Positions 35,760 through 46,506 of a DNA stretch of 64,000 nt are shown one piece after another. Each line of letters opens with the position of its first letter. Position 1 is the first letter of the stretch. The notes under the pieces were generated by a model that had not been told where the DNA came from, searched no databases, and worked only from the letters and a program-made list of their open reading frames with translations. Both the position numbers and the translations under genes were made by a program. The stretch is from Trebouxia sp. TZW2008 (taxonomy: Eukaryota; Chlorophyta; Trebouxiophyceae; Trebouxiales; Trebouxiaceae), in the NCBI GenBank assembly GCA_002118135.1, contig BDIU01000146.1:62001-126000 (forward strand), given 5' to 3'.

Positions 35760-36750
35760 TCAAGCTGGCACACACTGCCCCAGAAACCAAACGCGTGGCA
35801 GGCTGATGGCCTGGCCTGCGATGATAGCAGTGCCAAGCTGCAGGCCACATGCACTGATCACATCTGTTCCTGCGTTACCGTATGGGGGAGTGCTGACTGT
35901 GGTAGCGGATGTCATCATCTTGATAGTAAGTTCAACTGCCTCAACAAAAGTCTTCTGGGCAGATGAGGCGCCTGGGTATGTACTCCAGCATTGTGAGCAA
36001 CCGCCACCCCACTGAGGAATGACGCCGTAAGGGACAGGTGATCCATATGGATCGTCTGGCCCATCATAATAGCCACATGTTGAAGCTGTACAGGTGCTGC
36101 TGGCTCCATTCTCAACTTGTACACCAGGCGGTAGAAACACAAGTGCCATCAGATCGCGTGTGTCACCATTGCAGCAGTCAACTGGACTGCCCTCAAAGTT
36201 GGAAGCAGCTAAATTTCCAAAGTAAGGGGCGATTGCTTGCTGTATGACAGCATCCGACAGCTAGTTGTTTGCATCTGGTGTCACTGTTAAATTTATAGGG
36301 GGTGACACAATTCGAAAGGAAGCTGCAACGTTGCCAACGGCGGAAGCATGTGCAGGACCCCCCTCGAAATCTTGTATGGTTGCTGTTGCGCCTGCTGCAA
36401 TGGCATACTGACTTGTGCCTGCAGAATAAAACGTGGTCGGTTGCTAGCACAAGCTAGTGACGAGCAAGTGGCGGGAAGTACTTGTCGCCTGCAACACAAA
36501 ATGTGCAGCAGGACTCACCTGTATCGTCAAACAATGCCCGGAAATTTTCGTCAAAATCTTGCTGCTGATTGAAGAAGAAAGGTACGATCCCTGCCGAGGA
36601 CCAGAATTCGCTACCCCGTGGATTGAATCCAAAGACAGCTCCATAATTGGCTTGAGTGGCTTGGCATTTCGCGATGTGGAAGTTGACAGCCAAAAGCACT
36701 AGTAGCACAACACAGCAACTTCTGCCGATCTGGCTGACTGCAGTCACCAT
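35760..36750 (-). CDS. Secreted Cys-rich protein of unknown function, one in-frame TAG
   Basis: Two exons: 36750-36519 and 36418-35760, joined in phase 1 (GATACAG|gtgagt and ctgcag|GCACAAG). They give 296 codons before TGA if the internal TAG is ignored. The N-terminus MVTAVSQIGRSCCVVLLVLL is a clear signal peptide, with likely cleavage near KCQA. The mature part holds YGAVFGFNPRGSEFW, a mid-region without Cys, then a Cys-rich second half (VDCCNGDTRD, TCTASTCGYY, GGCSQCWSTY, ending FLGQCVPA). An in-frame TAG interrupts exon 2 at 36263-36261, with good coding sequence on both sides. It may be a nonsense allele, a sequencing error or a missed intron. I do not recognise the family; an extracellular or wall location is inferred. 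Confidence 0.65.
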
Positions 36751-37573
36751 CGCTACTTGCAATGCAGGTGTAGCGCAAGCACCGTGAGCTTCAAATCCTT
36801 GTCGACCTGAACAGTGCTGGAGCGCTCTCGGGTGCAACAGCTGCGCTCGCGAGGCGAGTGTCGCCTTTTGTTTGAGAACTTCTCCGCCCTGCCACTGCCC
36901 TCTGCACTTGTGCAATTTCCATAATGATGAAATAAACTTAGTCAAACTACAACTGCTGCGGCAGCTTGGAAGGGATTTTCGTGTCATATTTGTTGTGGCA
37001 TGACGTCGCGTGTAATCTCTCTGTCTCGCACGCGCAGCGGTCCCCATCGCGGTGCTGCAGAATCTTCACTGAGCTCGCAACAAGTGCTGTGATCACAATG
37101 CTATCATGTTGCTGGTAGTCATTGCAATTGTGCAAATAGCATCGTGAAGCAGTTCACAGCAATCGGCAGCATCTAGCTTGAGCACCACTTGGCATGATTG
37201 ACACTGTTGTCGCAGGAGAGATTCTTGACTTTTATCTTGAGATGTACTGCAACCAGGTGGGTTGATCGTGCTGAGCAAGGCATCATGAGCTGTCAGACTC
37301 TGCTGAAGCCAAGGGCCGTAATGTAAGAATTTAGCTTCCGAATTGCTGGGGGTTTGCAGTCTAGTCAACGTAGAGCCTGTAGCTGAACCGCAGAGGCCGG
37401 CTACAGCGCAGAGCTCCTTCTCTGGGGTCTAGAAGACGCCATCGCCTGTCAGCTTGCGGCAGGACCTCCACATTCCGTCCTTGACTGCATTGGAGCATTC
37501 ATATCGTTGTTGATGGGTAAATTTGCAGCTCTCGCGACTTGTCTCGGTCTGGGTGGCTTCGTATAGATAGACA
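36751..37573. other. Intergenic, divergent promoter region
   Basis: This gap separates the minus-strand secreted protein from plus-strand paralogue B, so both promoters should lie here. No motif or RNA gene is recognised. Confidence 0.5.
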
Positions 37574-40500
37574 ATGGCTGCTGATACGAAGATAGTGATG
37601 GAGCGCAAGTCATCTTCATTTTTGCGTATGCACCGCATCCACTCTTGCCACAGTCTGCTTCACAGCACCAGTGTTTGTGATTGAACGCTAACAGATTGCC
37701 ACGGCTCTGCAGGCCGCTACCGTGCAAAAGCACATCGTGCTGTAGACAAGGGCCTCGATGCTGTCGAGATGCTATTGGACAGGTGAGCTGCTGACCAGTA
37801 GAGCTGCTATAGGTATACTGTAGCTAAACATCCTTTGGCCTGTAGTAACGCGTCACTGCCAGCAGGTTTGCTGGGATCAAACGGCGGAACACTTCTGAGG
37901 ATGATGCGCCCTCCAGCAAAAGGATGTGTGTGAGCATTCATGCTGACTCCTCTACTCTCACCTCCAATGCTGCTGCTGCTGCTCAAGCCACAGCTGCTGC
38001 AGCTGCTGCTGAAGGTGAGCACTGCGTTCATGTCGTGTGTGAGACTCCAATAGCCACCATGGCTATCTAAAAGGAAAGCAGACATGCATGACAAGTTGCA
38101 TAAGCTAAAATGCAAGCAGGTTGCACTCTTTTGTCACACCTCCAGAATCTTTTCATAGTGCTTGCTTTCTGCAAAAACACACCATGGATTTGCTCTGTGG
38201 CCAAAAAACAACAGCAGCTCAAGCTGACACGATTGTAGATGACGCATATGCTACTGTGAAGTACCCATGCTTGCCAGCAGGCACCTGTTGCTGATTGTGC
38301 TGTGAGTCATTTATTGTTTCATGAGCTTGAGATTCAGCTGTCTCTGCAGGTGTCAAGCAGGGCAATGTTGTGCCCATAAATTTGCCTGAAGCAAGGCTGA
38401 CAGAGCAATGTGCTCCTCAGAAGGGCAGTGCTGGAGGAAATGGGCCTCACGGCCTGGCTGCACCAATATTGGCATCAACCCCATCAGAAGCAGCTCCATT
38501 TAGCAGCAGCAGCGGGCTGAGTGAAGCAGGTTGGTATCCATTCATTCTGATTGTTCTAGACATGTGCTAGACAGGCTCAGCAGGCCCAGCTAGGTACGCA
38601 CTGGAGCAAGCAACTGTCTCCACCAGGTCGGCCCTGTGCTATCCTAAATCATTTGCGTGTGACTTCAGCGCATGAACGGAGGTGAGGTCCTTGTAAAAGA
38701 TTGTCTGCCAAGTTGTTATCCATGTTGCTGAGATCTGGGTGTAACAAATAACGCATCCATACTGGCCTGCATGTATATTGTCTACCTTTGTCCCAATTGT
38801 GCGCCAAGAGCGTAAGTCACATTGACACTTACGGTCAAGATGTGGTGCATTGTGTCAAAGTTGTGCTGATATGTGTGATGCTGCCTCTTGCACTCTGCCA
38901 TGCATTGCATGCTGTTGCAGTTTTGCTTTGTTCATGAATGATGTCACAGCAATTGCCAGCAGGTGCTGGCAAAGGTAGCTGCTCCCCGTGTGATAATGCT
39001 TCCCTGTAGAATTTGTACTGTTGCAAATTGAGAGTAAACTACCACACAAACAGCAGTCACTCAATCTTGGCTGTGCAAATGTGTGACATACTGATATTGA
39101 GACATACATGGCTGAACATGCTTGCATGCTCATGGACTTTGACGCTATTGCTATCACAATGTCACAGCTTGATAGGATCCTGTACTCTGTACTCTGCAGC
39201 TGGTATCTCAACAAATGAGATCTGAGCAATGTCAGCTGCATTACTGCTATGCTAGACATTGTCAAGTTGGCGATAGTGTGGAACGGCTGTCACATTGCTG
39301 TTACTGTGCTCTTGGGTTGCTTTGATTTGGAGCTTTGCAGCAGGCCATAGAGCAAGCTTGAGCACTTGAAATGCATTCCATTGCAGATGACTTAAGTTCT
39401 GTCAGCAATGCTTGCAAGAGCATCACTCAAGCAGCCTCGTCATGTGACTTGCAGGCCAGCAGCCAACAATAGCGCAGACCACCCCCACACCAAGGCTGCT
39501 GTGCCCCCCAGGCACCCCAAACGCCCCAATGAGCAGTCCTAAAGTCCCCCATGGCATCCCTGCAGCCCCCTTGGGTAGCCCTGCAGCATCCCTGGGTAGC
39601 CCCGCAGCACCGCTGGGCAGCCCTGCAGCACCTGTGGGCAACGCTACAGCCCCCCTGGGCAGCCCTGTAGCCCCCTGGGGTAGCCCTGTAGCCCCCCTGG
39701 GTAGCCCTGCAGGATCCATGGGCAGCCCTGCAGGCCCCTTGGGCGCCCCTACTGCCCCCATGGGTGCCCGTCCAGCCCGCCTCAGGATCCCTACAGGCTC
39801 ACTAGGCAGAGCTACCCCCCCCAACGTCCCAGTTCTCACCCCTCACGCCATTCGCACGCTACTTATCTGTGCCCAAAGCTCAGCTGACAGAAGCCGACAA
39901 GGAGAGGTACAATCAGGACATGGCCAAGTGTGAAGCACGTCATCGAAGATTAGTGACTGAGTCGGCTAACTACAAGGCAGCTAAGCGTGCTGAGCTTGAG
40001 GCAGCTGAACGTGAGAGAGTCGAGCGCAACTGGGTCAAGTTTTTGGAGGAGGCAGCTCCCAATGAGTCACCAGAAGCTAAGGCTCGGAGAGAGGCTCAGC
40101 AAAGAGCAGATGAGCGTGCGACAGCTGAACGCATTGCAGCTTGGAATGAGCAATCTGAGCAGTCATGGGCAAAAGTTCAAGCAGCAATTGCTGCTGCACA
40201 AAACTTCATCAGGGATCATGGTACGCTATCTGAGGCGCATGCAGCAAGTGCATCAGCTTGCCATTTGTCACAGATTGAGCATTTAATGCAGGTCTTTGTG
40301 CTCATGAAGTGTATGCTTGCTTTGATTTCTCCTGACCGCGTCTAGCCCCAGCCAGAGCATCATGACCCAAAGGGGTATGGGGAAGCCTTTCTGGGGTACA
40401 ACTCCCAATACCCCAAAGGCGTTGCTAGTATGCTGAATAGCTGGACCTATAGAGACGCATGCCTCACAGTCTCATGCTTGGTCCCCCAGACACATTTACA

Positions 40501-43500
40501 AATGAAAACACATTCAGAAGAACACAGCATCAACATTGACCATCATGAAGCTTTCTGTTAGCACGATGTATGCCGTCCTGTGATGCAACATGAGGTGTTG
40601 ATCTCAGCAGAAATTGTCATTTGCCTATTTGTGCTGCAGATTCGCTGCAAGCTCAAGCCACTACTGATGGGGATGGGAGCCAGCCTGAACCTGTCAGGTG
40701 TGAGCCAGAGCTGAGCCTGGGACACAGACGCCCTAAGTCAACAGCTGATGTCACAGCAGTGCCTCAGCCTGCCACGTCCTTGCCCATCGCCTCAGGTGCT
40801 GCTGTTGTGCCATCCAGCAGTGCCAAACCTGCCCTTCCTGGCAGTGGCCGTGCTTCCACAGCTGTGGCAGGGTCACCAGGCGGCAGCCGCCCTCTGGCTC
40901 AGGACACCAAAGTCAGTCTGACGCCCGTCATGCCGTCCATCCCACTGCCATCACAAGCATTTGTGTTGGATACATTGACAGTGCGGCATGCACCGCCTCC
41001 TGTGAGCCTCACATGGCAAGATGTGATCGCACCAGGCAGCAGCGGCGGGGCCAATGTCAAAGTCCAGCCAGCCCAGACGCCCAAGAGTCAGACAGCAGTG
41101 CTACCTCAGCCTGGCTTTGGATCTCCATCAGCTGCTGACAGTGCAGCTGTTGACAAAGCCCCACCTGCAGCCTTAGCAACTCCAACAGCAAAAGCCAAAA
41201 ATGTGGCAAGGGCTAGTGGGGCTGCTGCTAATGGGGCTACAGATCAAGGGATTGCATCTACAGCGGATGCAGCTGGTGAGGCAACTGCCAGAGGGGCTAC
41301 TGCAACTGAGGCAAGAGCCAAAGGGGCTACTGCAACTGAGGCAAGAGCCAGAGGGGCTACTGCAACTGAGGCAAGGGCTACAGGGGCTCCTGCCAGTGGA
41401 GTAAGGCTCAGAGAGGCAGCAGATGAAGAGACTGCAGCTAGGGAGGCCGCAGCCTTCCTCAAAGCGCTTGGAGCTGAGCTTAAAGGTGAGTCTGGCTCAA
41501 TGCAGTTCGTACATTGCATCTGACCCTTGCATCAGGCTTTTGCAGTGTCTTGTTGGTGCGTGCTGCTGCGCACTGGTCTGTCACTCAGCAGGGTTGGTCT
41601 GTTGAGATTGTTTGCATGCTTTCTTTGTCCTGCTGGTACACAAACACCTGCACTTCCTTGGTACGGCATGATCAAAAGGAAGCAAGACGCTTGTGCAGTT
41701 CTGAGCAGCTGTGCTGCTGTGACTGTTGCACCGCATCTGGTGCCACATCTCAGCTGAACTGCCTAGCTGAATTTGCAGGTCCTGGTGCAGCCCTTGACTC
41801 ACCCAAGGCAGCAGCCTACAGATCAGGCCCGGCAGGGCCAAGACAATTGACCAGGAAATATGGTCATTCTGATGCTGAGGGGATGGTCAACAATGGAGCA
41901 AGGGCTAGTGAGGCAGCAAGTAGAGAGGCTGAAGCCTTCCTGACCGACCTTGCAGCCCGACCAAAAGGTCAGCCAGCTCCAGTATGGATGTTTTGATGTG
42001 TGCCTTTGCTATGTGTGACAGGCCCTATCCAATGCCTCAGATGCGGATGAAGGCTTGACTTGCAATATGCGCCTTCTTGCCAAGTGGTTGGTGTGTCAGC
42101 ATTAGTCTTTGCCTGCTGCCATGTTGCTGGTAGCGTTTTACTGATATGCTTGGCATAGTATACCGGGCAGTAAGCAGGACACTGTACTATTGGTCAGAGC
42201 TCTGCAGTGAGGTGGCCATATCAAGCAAAAGCACTTTGCTGTACTGCTTGCAAATGCAAATGCACTGCAGCACATCTTTAGCTTCTGCAGCATGAGCATG
42301 CTTTTGAATCTGGGGTCTCTGTTTAGCTTGGTGAGCCATTGCTCATGCTGACATGGATATCAACGACAAGTTGCATGATCATCATCATGGCACTTGTCGC
42401 TGCAGTCCATGTCAGCGTGAACAGTGACACACTCAGCTGTCAGCTGAACCCAGTCCCTTTAGTAAGCATGTTATGTAGAAGCGAGACCCTGTGCGTCATC
42501 ATCTCTGTTCTGCTATGGCCTGCATGCTTTGGGCTGCTATGCTTCTGGACCATGCCTGCAAACATGCCGTCTGGCCTGTACAACACGGTGTTGCACCAAC
42601 CACAGACGGCTACACAGATCACACTCACAGTGCCATGCATACTGCACATGCTGCAGCTGTCTTTGAATGCATGCTAGCAAGAAGTCTGGCACTTGTTTTG
42701 CGCTAGCAGGGTCATGTCTGCAGCTGCAGGTCATGTTGCAGGCAGCACTTGTTCCAATCTTTTGGTTCACATTGTACAACTTTAGTCTGAACTTGCTTTC
42801 TAATTGGCTGTAGGCTCTGGTCAAATTCTTGAGCGTCAGCGCTTTGATGACCCAGTCCCTGATGCGGATATGGAGTACAGCAATGAGTATGCTGACTACT
42901 CTGATGCTGAGGCATCTCAAGAAGAGGACTGGATGAGCACTGATGCCTCTGCATTTGGCAAAGAAGAAGAGTGGTCAGGTGCTGACGTCTCTGCATCTGA
43001 TGAAGAGGAGGAGTGGCCAGGTGCTGATGTCTGTGATGATGAAGAACAGCGTGTTCTGGACTTTGGGTCAGATGAAGAAGAGCGGCGCTCTGATGGTGAC
43101 AGTGCTTCACCGACACACTCATCTGAACTGAGATCTTACCAGGATGAAGAAGAAGTGGCTTCTCAGATCCAAGACACTGCTGGGGAAGTCAGTCGTCGGC
43201 CAGACAGAACTCATGAAGGTACTTTGACTTCAATGCACTTTGGGTAGCCTATACCTCTCTATAAGCATTCAAAACTATGCATCTCCATTGTGCATGTGCT
43301 TGTTTGTCTTCTCTGCAGCACATTATGGTGTTAAAATGCAACCAAAAATCGCCTCACTCATGTCCTGGGTGTCGTTTTGCCATTGCCACACATCTTATGC
43401 TCTGAATTGCTGCATAGCATCTATCAATGCAGGAAGCATAAAACGCTGCCTGTCGACAATTCTATGCTGTGGGCTTGTGTTTATATGCTGTGTACAAGGA

Positions 43501-45441
43501 CTTCTCTTTGTCCATGTCCAACACAAATGGCTAACGAACTAATCAGTACAGCATCAAACTAGTTGGAGACAGTCGATTGCTCCAGCACGTACCTAGCTGG
43601 GCCTGCTGAGCCTGTCTAGCACACATTATGGCTGGAAGTACATGAATGTGCAATTTTAAAGCATGTGACTCATGATGCTGGGGCTGATCAGGCTCATGCA
43701 TCTGAAACCTGGTCATGTTCAGCAACAAACCATGCACTCCCTGATGCCTCATGGCGCTGCCAGCCCTTGCTTGACTGCAGAAAATGGCAGTGATTGTGTT
43801 GGACAGGCTAATTACCCTCACATTGGCCAACGCACTCTTGTATTCAGAAGATATGACAGTCTATGGTGTGCTGCAGGGGTCAGTGGTCATGCTGACTACA
43901 CTCGCATCCAGCACACCAGGCCCATCATGCCTCGGGATGCTGCAGCCTTCCAGCAGCTGCATGGCTACCCTCCATCAGGGTCAGGCCCCCTGTACCCCCC
44001 TTGCCCCCCTGCACCCTACCTGGGTCAGCCACCCTATCAGCGTCAGCCATACCAGGGAGTGCCAAGGCGACCTTTTCATGCAGCAGGCCAGAGTTTGCAG
44101 TCTGCTGAGTCAGCATTTGAGGGGGCAGGGGCCATGGGAGGGGAGGCCCCTCCTCTCCCAAAATGCCCCCCTCCACCCTTCCTGGGTCAGTCATACCAGC
44201 GGTATCAGGGTCCGCCTACCAACCTAATAGGCTACCCGAGTCAGCCGTACCAGCAGTCGCAAAGGCTGCCTTTGAACTTGACGGGCCATAGTTCGGCGTC
44301 TGCTGGCTTAGCATTGAATGAGGCAGAGCCCATGCAAGAGGAGGCATCTGGGTACCCTGGGGATGGGATGGAGCACTTTACCAGCCTGCATGCCCCACCA
44401 GATTTGCCTCCTGCTGAAACCTTTACAAGCAAAAGGGCTTTCAGCCGGGGTCAAGTCTGGGCCGAGCCCTTCAGCAGAGGGCAGCAGGCTGCAGCCCCAG
44501 GGCAGGGGTACAAAGCGCCACAGCCTTTCAGCGGGGGCCAGCAGCCCTTGGGGCCTGCCCACAAGCCCTTGGGCAGCAGCCAACAGCCCCTGAGCACAGA
44601 GCAACAGCCATCCAGCCCTGCGCTCCAGCCCTTAGGAAGCAGGGTTCAGCCCTTCAGTGTAGGGCAAATCCCGCCTGCTGTCATAGCAGCCTGGCGCAGA
44701 GGAGAGGGGTTTGTATCCCCTGACTTGCTGCCCTTTGGCATAGGGCAACAGCCCTTCAGCACAGGGCAACAGCCCTTTGAGCATGTCCAGCAGTCCTGCA
44801 ACAGTGATCAGGACAGACCAGCCAAGCCTCAATATCAGAAGAGGAAAAGGGCAGAAGGGGCGTCAGAGGGGCGGAAAGCAAAAAAGCCGCTCACCACAGA
44901 CAAGCGGCACCAGGAGTCGAATGAGGCTATGGCTGCAACACCTGAAGAGCCACTGTCTCGTGAGCTGACTGAGCAGTTTCAAGCTGGTAACTCAGCCATT
45001 GATGCTGCCAATCAGGCCTTCTTAGAGAGGCAACAGAAGGTCAGCCAGCAGAACGCTGCAAAGCGGGCAAAGCGTGCCAAGCAGGACGAGGAACAGGCAA
45101 GGGTGCGGCAGCAGTCAAAGCCTGCTAATGCCTTTGGCTGTTTGCATGCAATCAAGCGCTTGGCTGAGCAGCAGCAAACTGCTACACCACAGCCAACCCT
45201 GGTGTGGCCCACAGGCCCATTGGGGGTTGCAGCTTGGGGCCCCCAGGGCTCACCAGGATCTGCAGCTGTGGCCGCTAGCAAAGGTGGCGGTGGTGGCAGT
45301 GGCAATGGCACTGCACTGGCAGCAAGGGCTGGGCAGTCAGCAGCAGCAGATGCAGCTGTGCATGGCAGTGAGGCCGACACTACCCCCAAGGGTGCTGCAG
45401 AAGCACCCTATGATGATGATGAGGAGGCTGATGCTCCATAG
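37574..45441 (+). CDS. Paralogue B: large disordered, probably nuclear protein
   Basis: Nine exons: 37574-37625, 37713-37782, 37866-38014, 38350-38529, 39455-40220, 40640-41485, 41779-41967, 42814-43218 and 43877-45441 (TAG). The start exon is 52 nt, exactly as in paralogue A, and the N-terminus aligns (RYRAKAHRAVD, RFAGIKR, SKRMCVSIHAD). Regions in order: PLGSPAA heptads; a charged helical stretch (LTEADKERYNQDMAKCEARH) that faintly recalls the end of an HMG box; SLTWQD and ATEARA repeats; an REAEAFL motif; a long acidic exon (42814-43218); Pro/Gln-rich QPFSxGQ repeats; and a basic KRKRAEG / AKRAKRAK part suggesting nuclear import. It ends GAAEAPYDDDEEADAP. Exon 39455-40220 has one base too many, at a run of eight C near 39820. 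With seven C the protein is 1,406 aa. A chromatin or RNA-related role is only a guess. Confidence 0.8.
39557..39815 (+). repeat. 21-bp minisatellite coding for PLGSPAA heptads
   Basis: About twelve 21-bp units encode PAAPLGS-type heptapeptides with substitutions. The array ends just before the C8 run that breaks the frame. Confidence 0.9.
41283..41390 (+). repeat. 30-bp repeat coding for GATATEARA(K/R)
   Basis: Three near-identical 30-bp units plus partial flanking copies lie inside exon 40640-41485 of paralogue B. They are predicted to form Ala-rich helix. Confidence 0.9.
42344..42419. repeat. 28-nt-arm imperfect hairpin in an intron of paralogue B
   Basis: The arms 42344-42371 and 42392-42419 pair in two blocks (around GCTGACATGGA and CGACAAGT) separated by an internal mismatch bubble, with a 20-nt loop. 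The shape resembles a microRNA precursor. It lies in the 846-bp intron 41968-42813. Confidence 0.75.
44430..44795 (+). repeat. QPFSxGQ octapeptide-type repeat region in paralogue B
   Basis: At least eight degenerate units of the form (Q)(P)(F/L)(S/G)xxQ, including PFSRGQ, QPFSVGQ and QPFSTGQQ, are spaced by 8-25 residues. Paralogue A has three PFSRGQ-like copies near 33875-33965. Gln/Pro/Phe repeats of this kind are common in phase-separating or transcription-associated proteins. Confidence 0.85.
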
Positions 45442-46506
45442 CACAGGGCAGATGAAGCGCTTGGCAGGTACTGCTTGCTGTCTTCCCAATGCAGAACTTG
45501 GAATATCACTGTATTGCTGCACATGCAGAGTTTCAGAGCCAGGCAAGCAGTGTTTCTGAGACTCGCACACTTGCAAAAGTGCCCAGTGTTATTCTCCACT
45601 GCCTCTTTCCCATGCACATGTGTTGCATAGCCCTTTACATTGTGATCATTTTTGCTTTCGACCCTGCATGCCTTGCTGTGTACGGTGCACATTGAACAGT
45701 TTCCTGTGTGCAATTTGTCAACAGTTGCGCTTGCGGGTCTCTTGTAGATACTGAGGGCTGTTCATTGTCTGCAGGCTTGGTCTGCATACCCAAAGCCTGA
45801 GAAAGGCGAGAAAAAGAAGCCAAGGCAGTGTACAGACATGCCTTGTTGCAAGCTTGTACATAGTGTGATGCATGTGGCTGCAAAGTGCCGCCGTGTTGTT
45901 GACCTTGCAGCGCAAAAGTTTCTTTTGTCAGCTTATGATGTGACAGCGTCTGACTGCTGTGCTCGTTGAGCAAAATAATTATCTCTTCCCGTGGCATTGG
46001 CTTTCAGAACAAGGATGTTCTGAATCATTTTTAGCAATTGCATGTAACCTACAGATGGATGTGACCTTGCTGCAGCTTGACGACATCAGGTATCAGCTGC
46101 AAGCACTTCACACGATGCTCTGTCATTTTCAGCGCCTCGCAGCGCCTGACATGATATTTCTGCCTGACATATTAATACATCCTTCGATTGCACACCTCAG
46201 CTGAGCAGCAGCTCTACTGAAGCGTCTGCTCCCATGAAGATGGAATATTCTGCAGCTTACAGCTTGACGTCACATCTATGGCTAGGTGTAGATGATCATA
46301 GCATCAAAAAAGGCCGTTATGATCATGGTCACCAAAACGGTTAGCAGATAATCTACCTTTGTTGAGCCCACAATGCATGTGCTAAATTACTCAAGTATAT
46401 ACTGTCACGCCTGCAACACATCACTCAAGAACAAAAGGTCATACCAGCTGTATAAGACTTACAAGGATTATGCCATTACATCAAAGCAGCGTACAGCGTA
46501 CTATTG
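45442..46506. other. Intergenic, convergent 3' ends
   Basis: Paralogue B and the GT49 gene converge here. A Lys-rich open stretch after an acceptor at 45777 (about 45780-45840, YPKPEKGEKKKPRQ) may be a downstream exon or UTR. Nothing else is recognised. Confidence 0.4.

Noticed and set aside
36489..36518. 30-nt ultra-short intron with perfect gtgagt and tgttgcag ends in the secreted-protein gene
   Set aside because: The same donor joined to the acceptor at 36419 gives a normal ~100-nt intron in good phase; a 30-nt intron is not needed.
39423..39839. Minus-strand Gly/Leu/Pro repeat protein of 138 codons
   Set aside because: It is the complement of the PLGSPAA minisatellite; the plus strand has matching splice phases and paralogue support.
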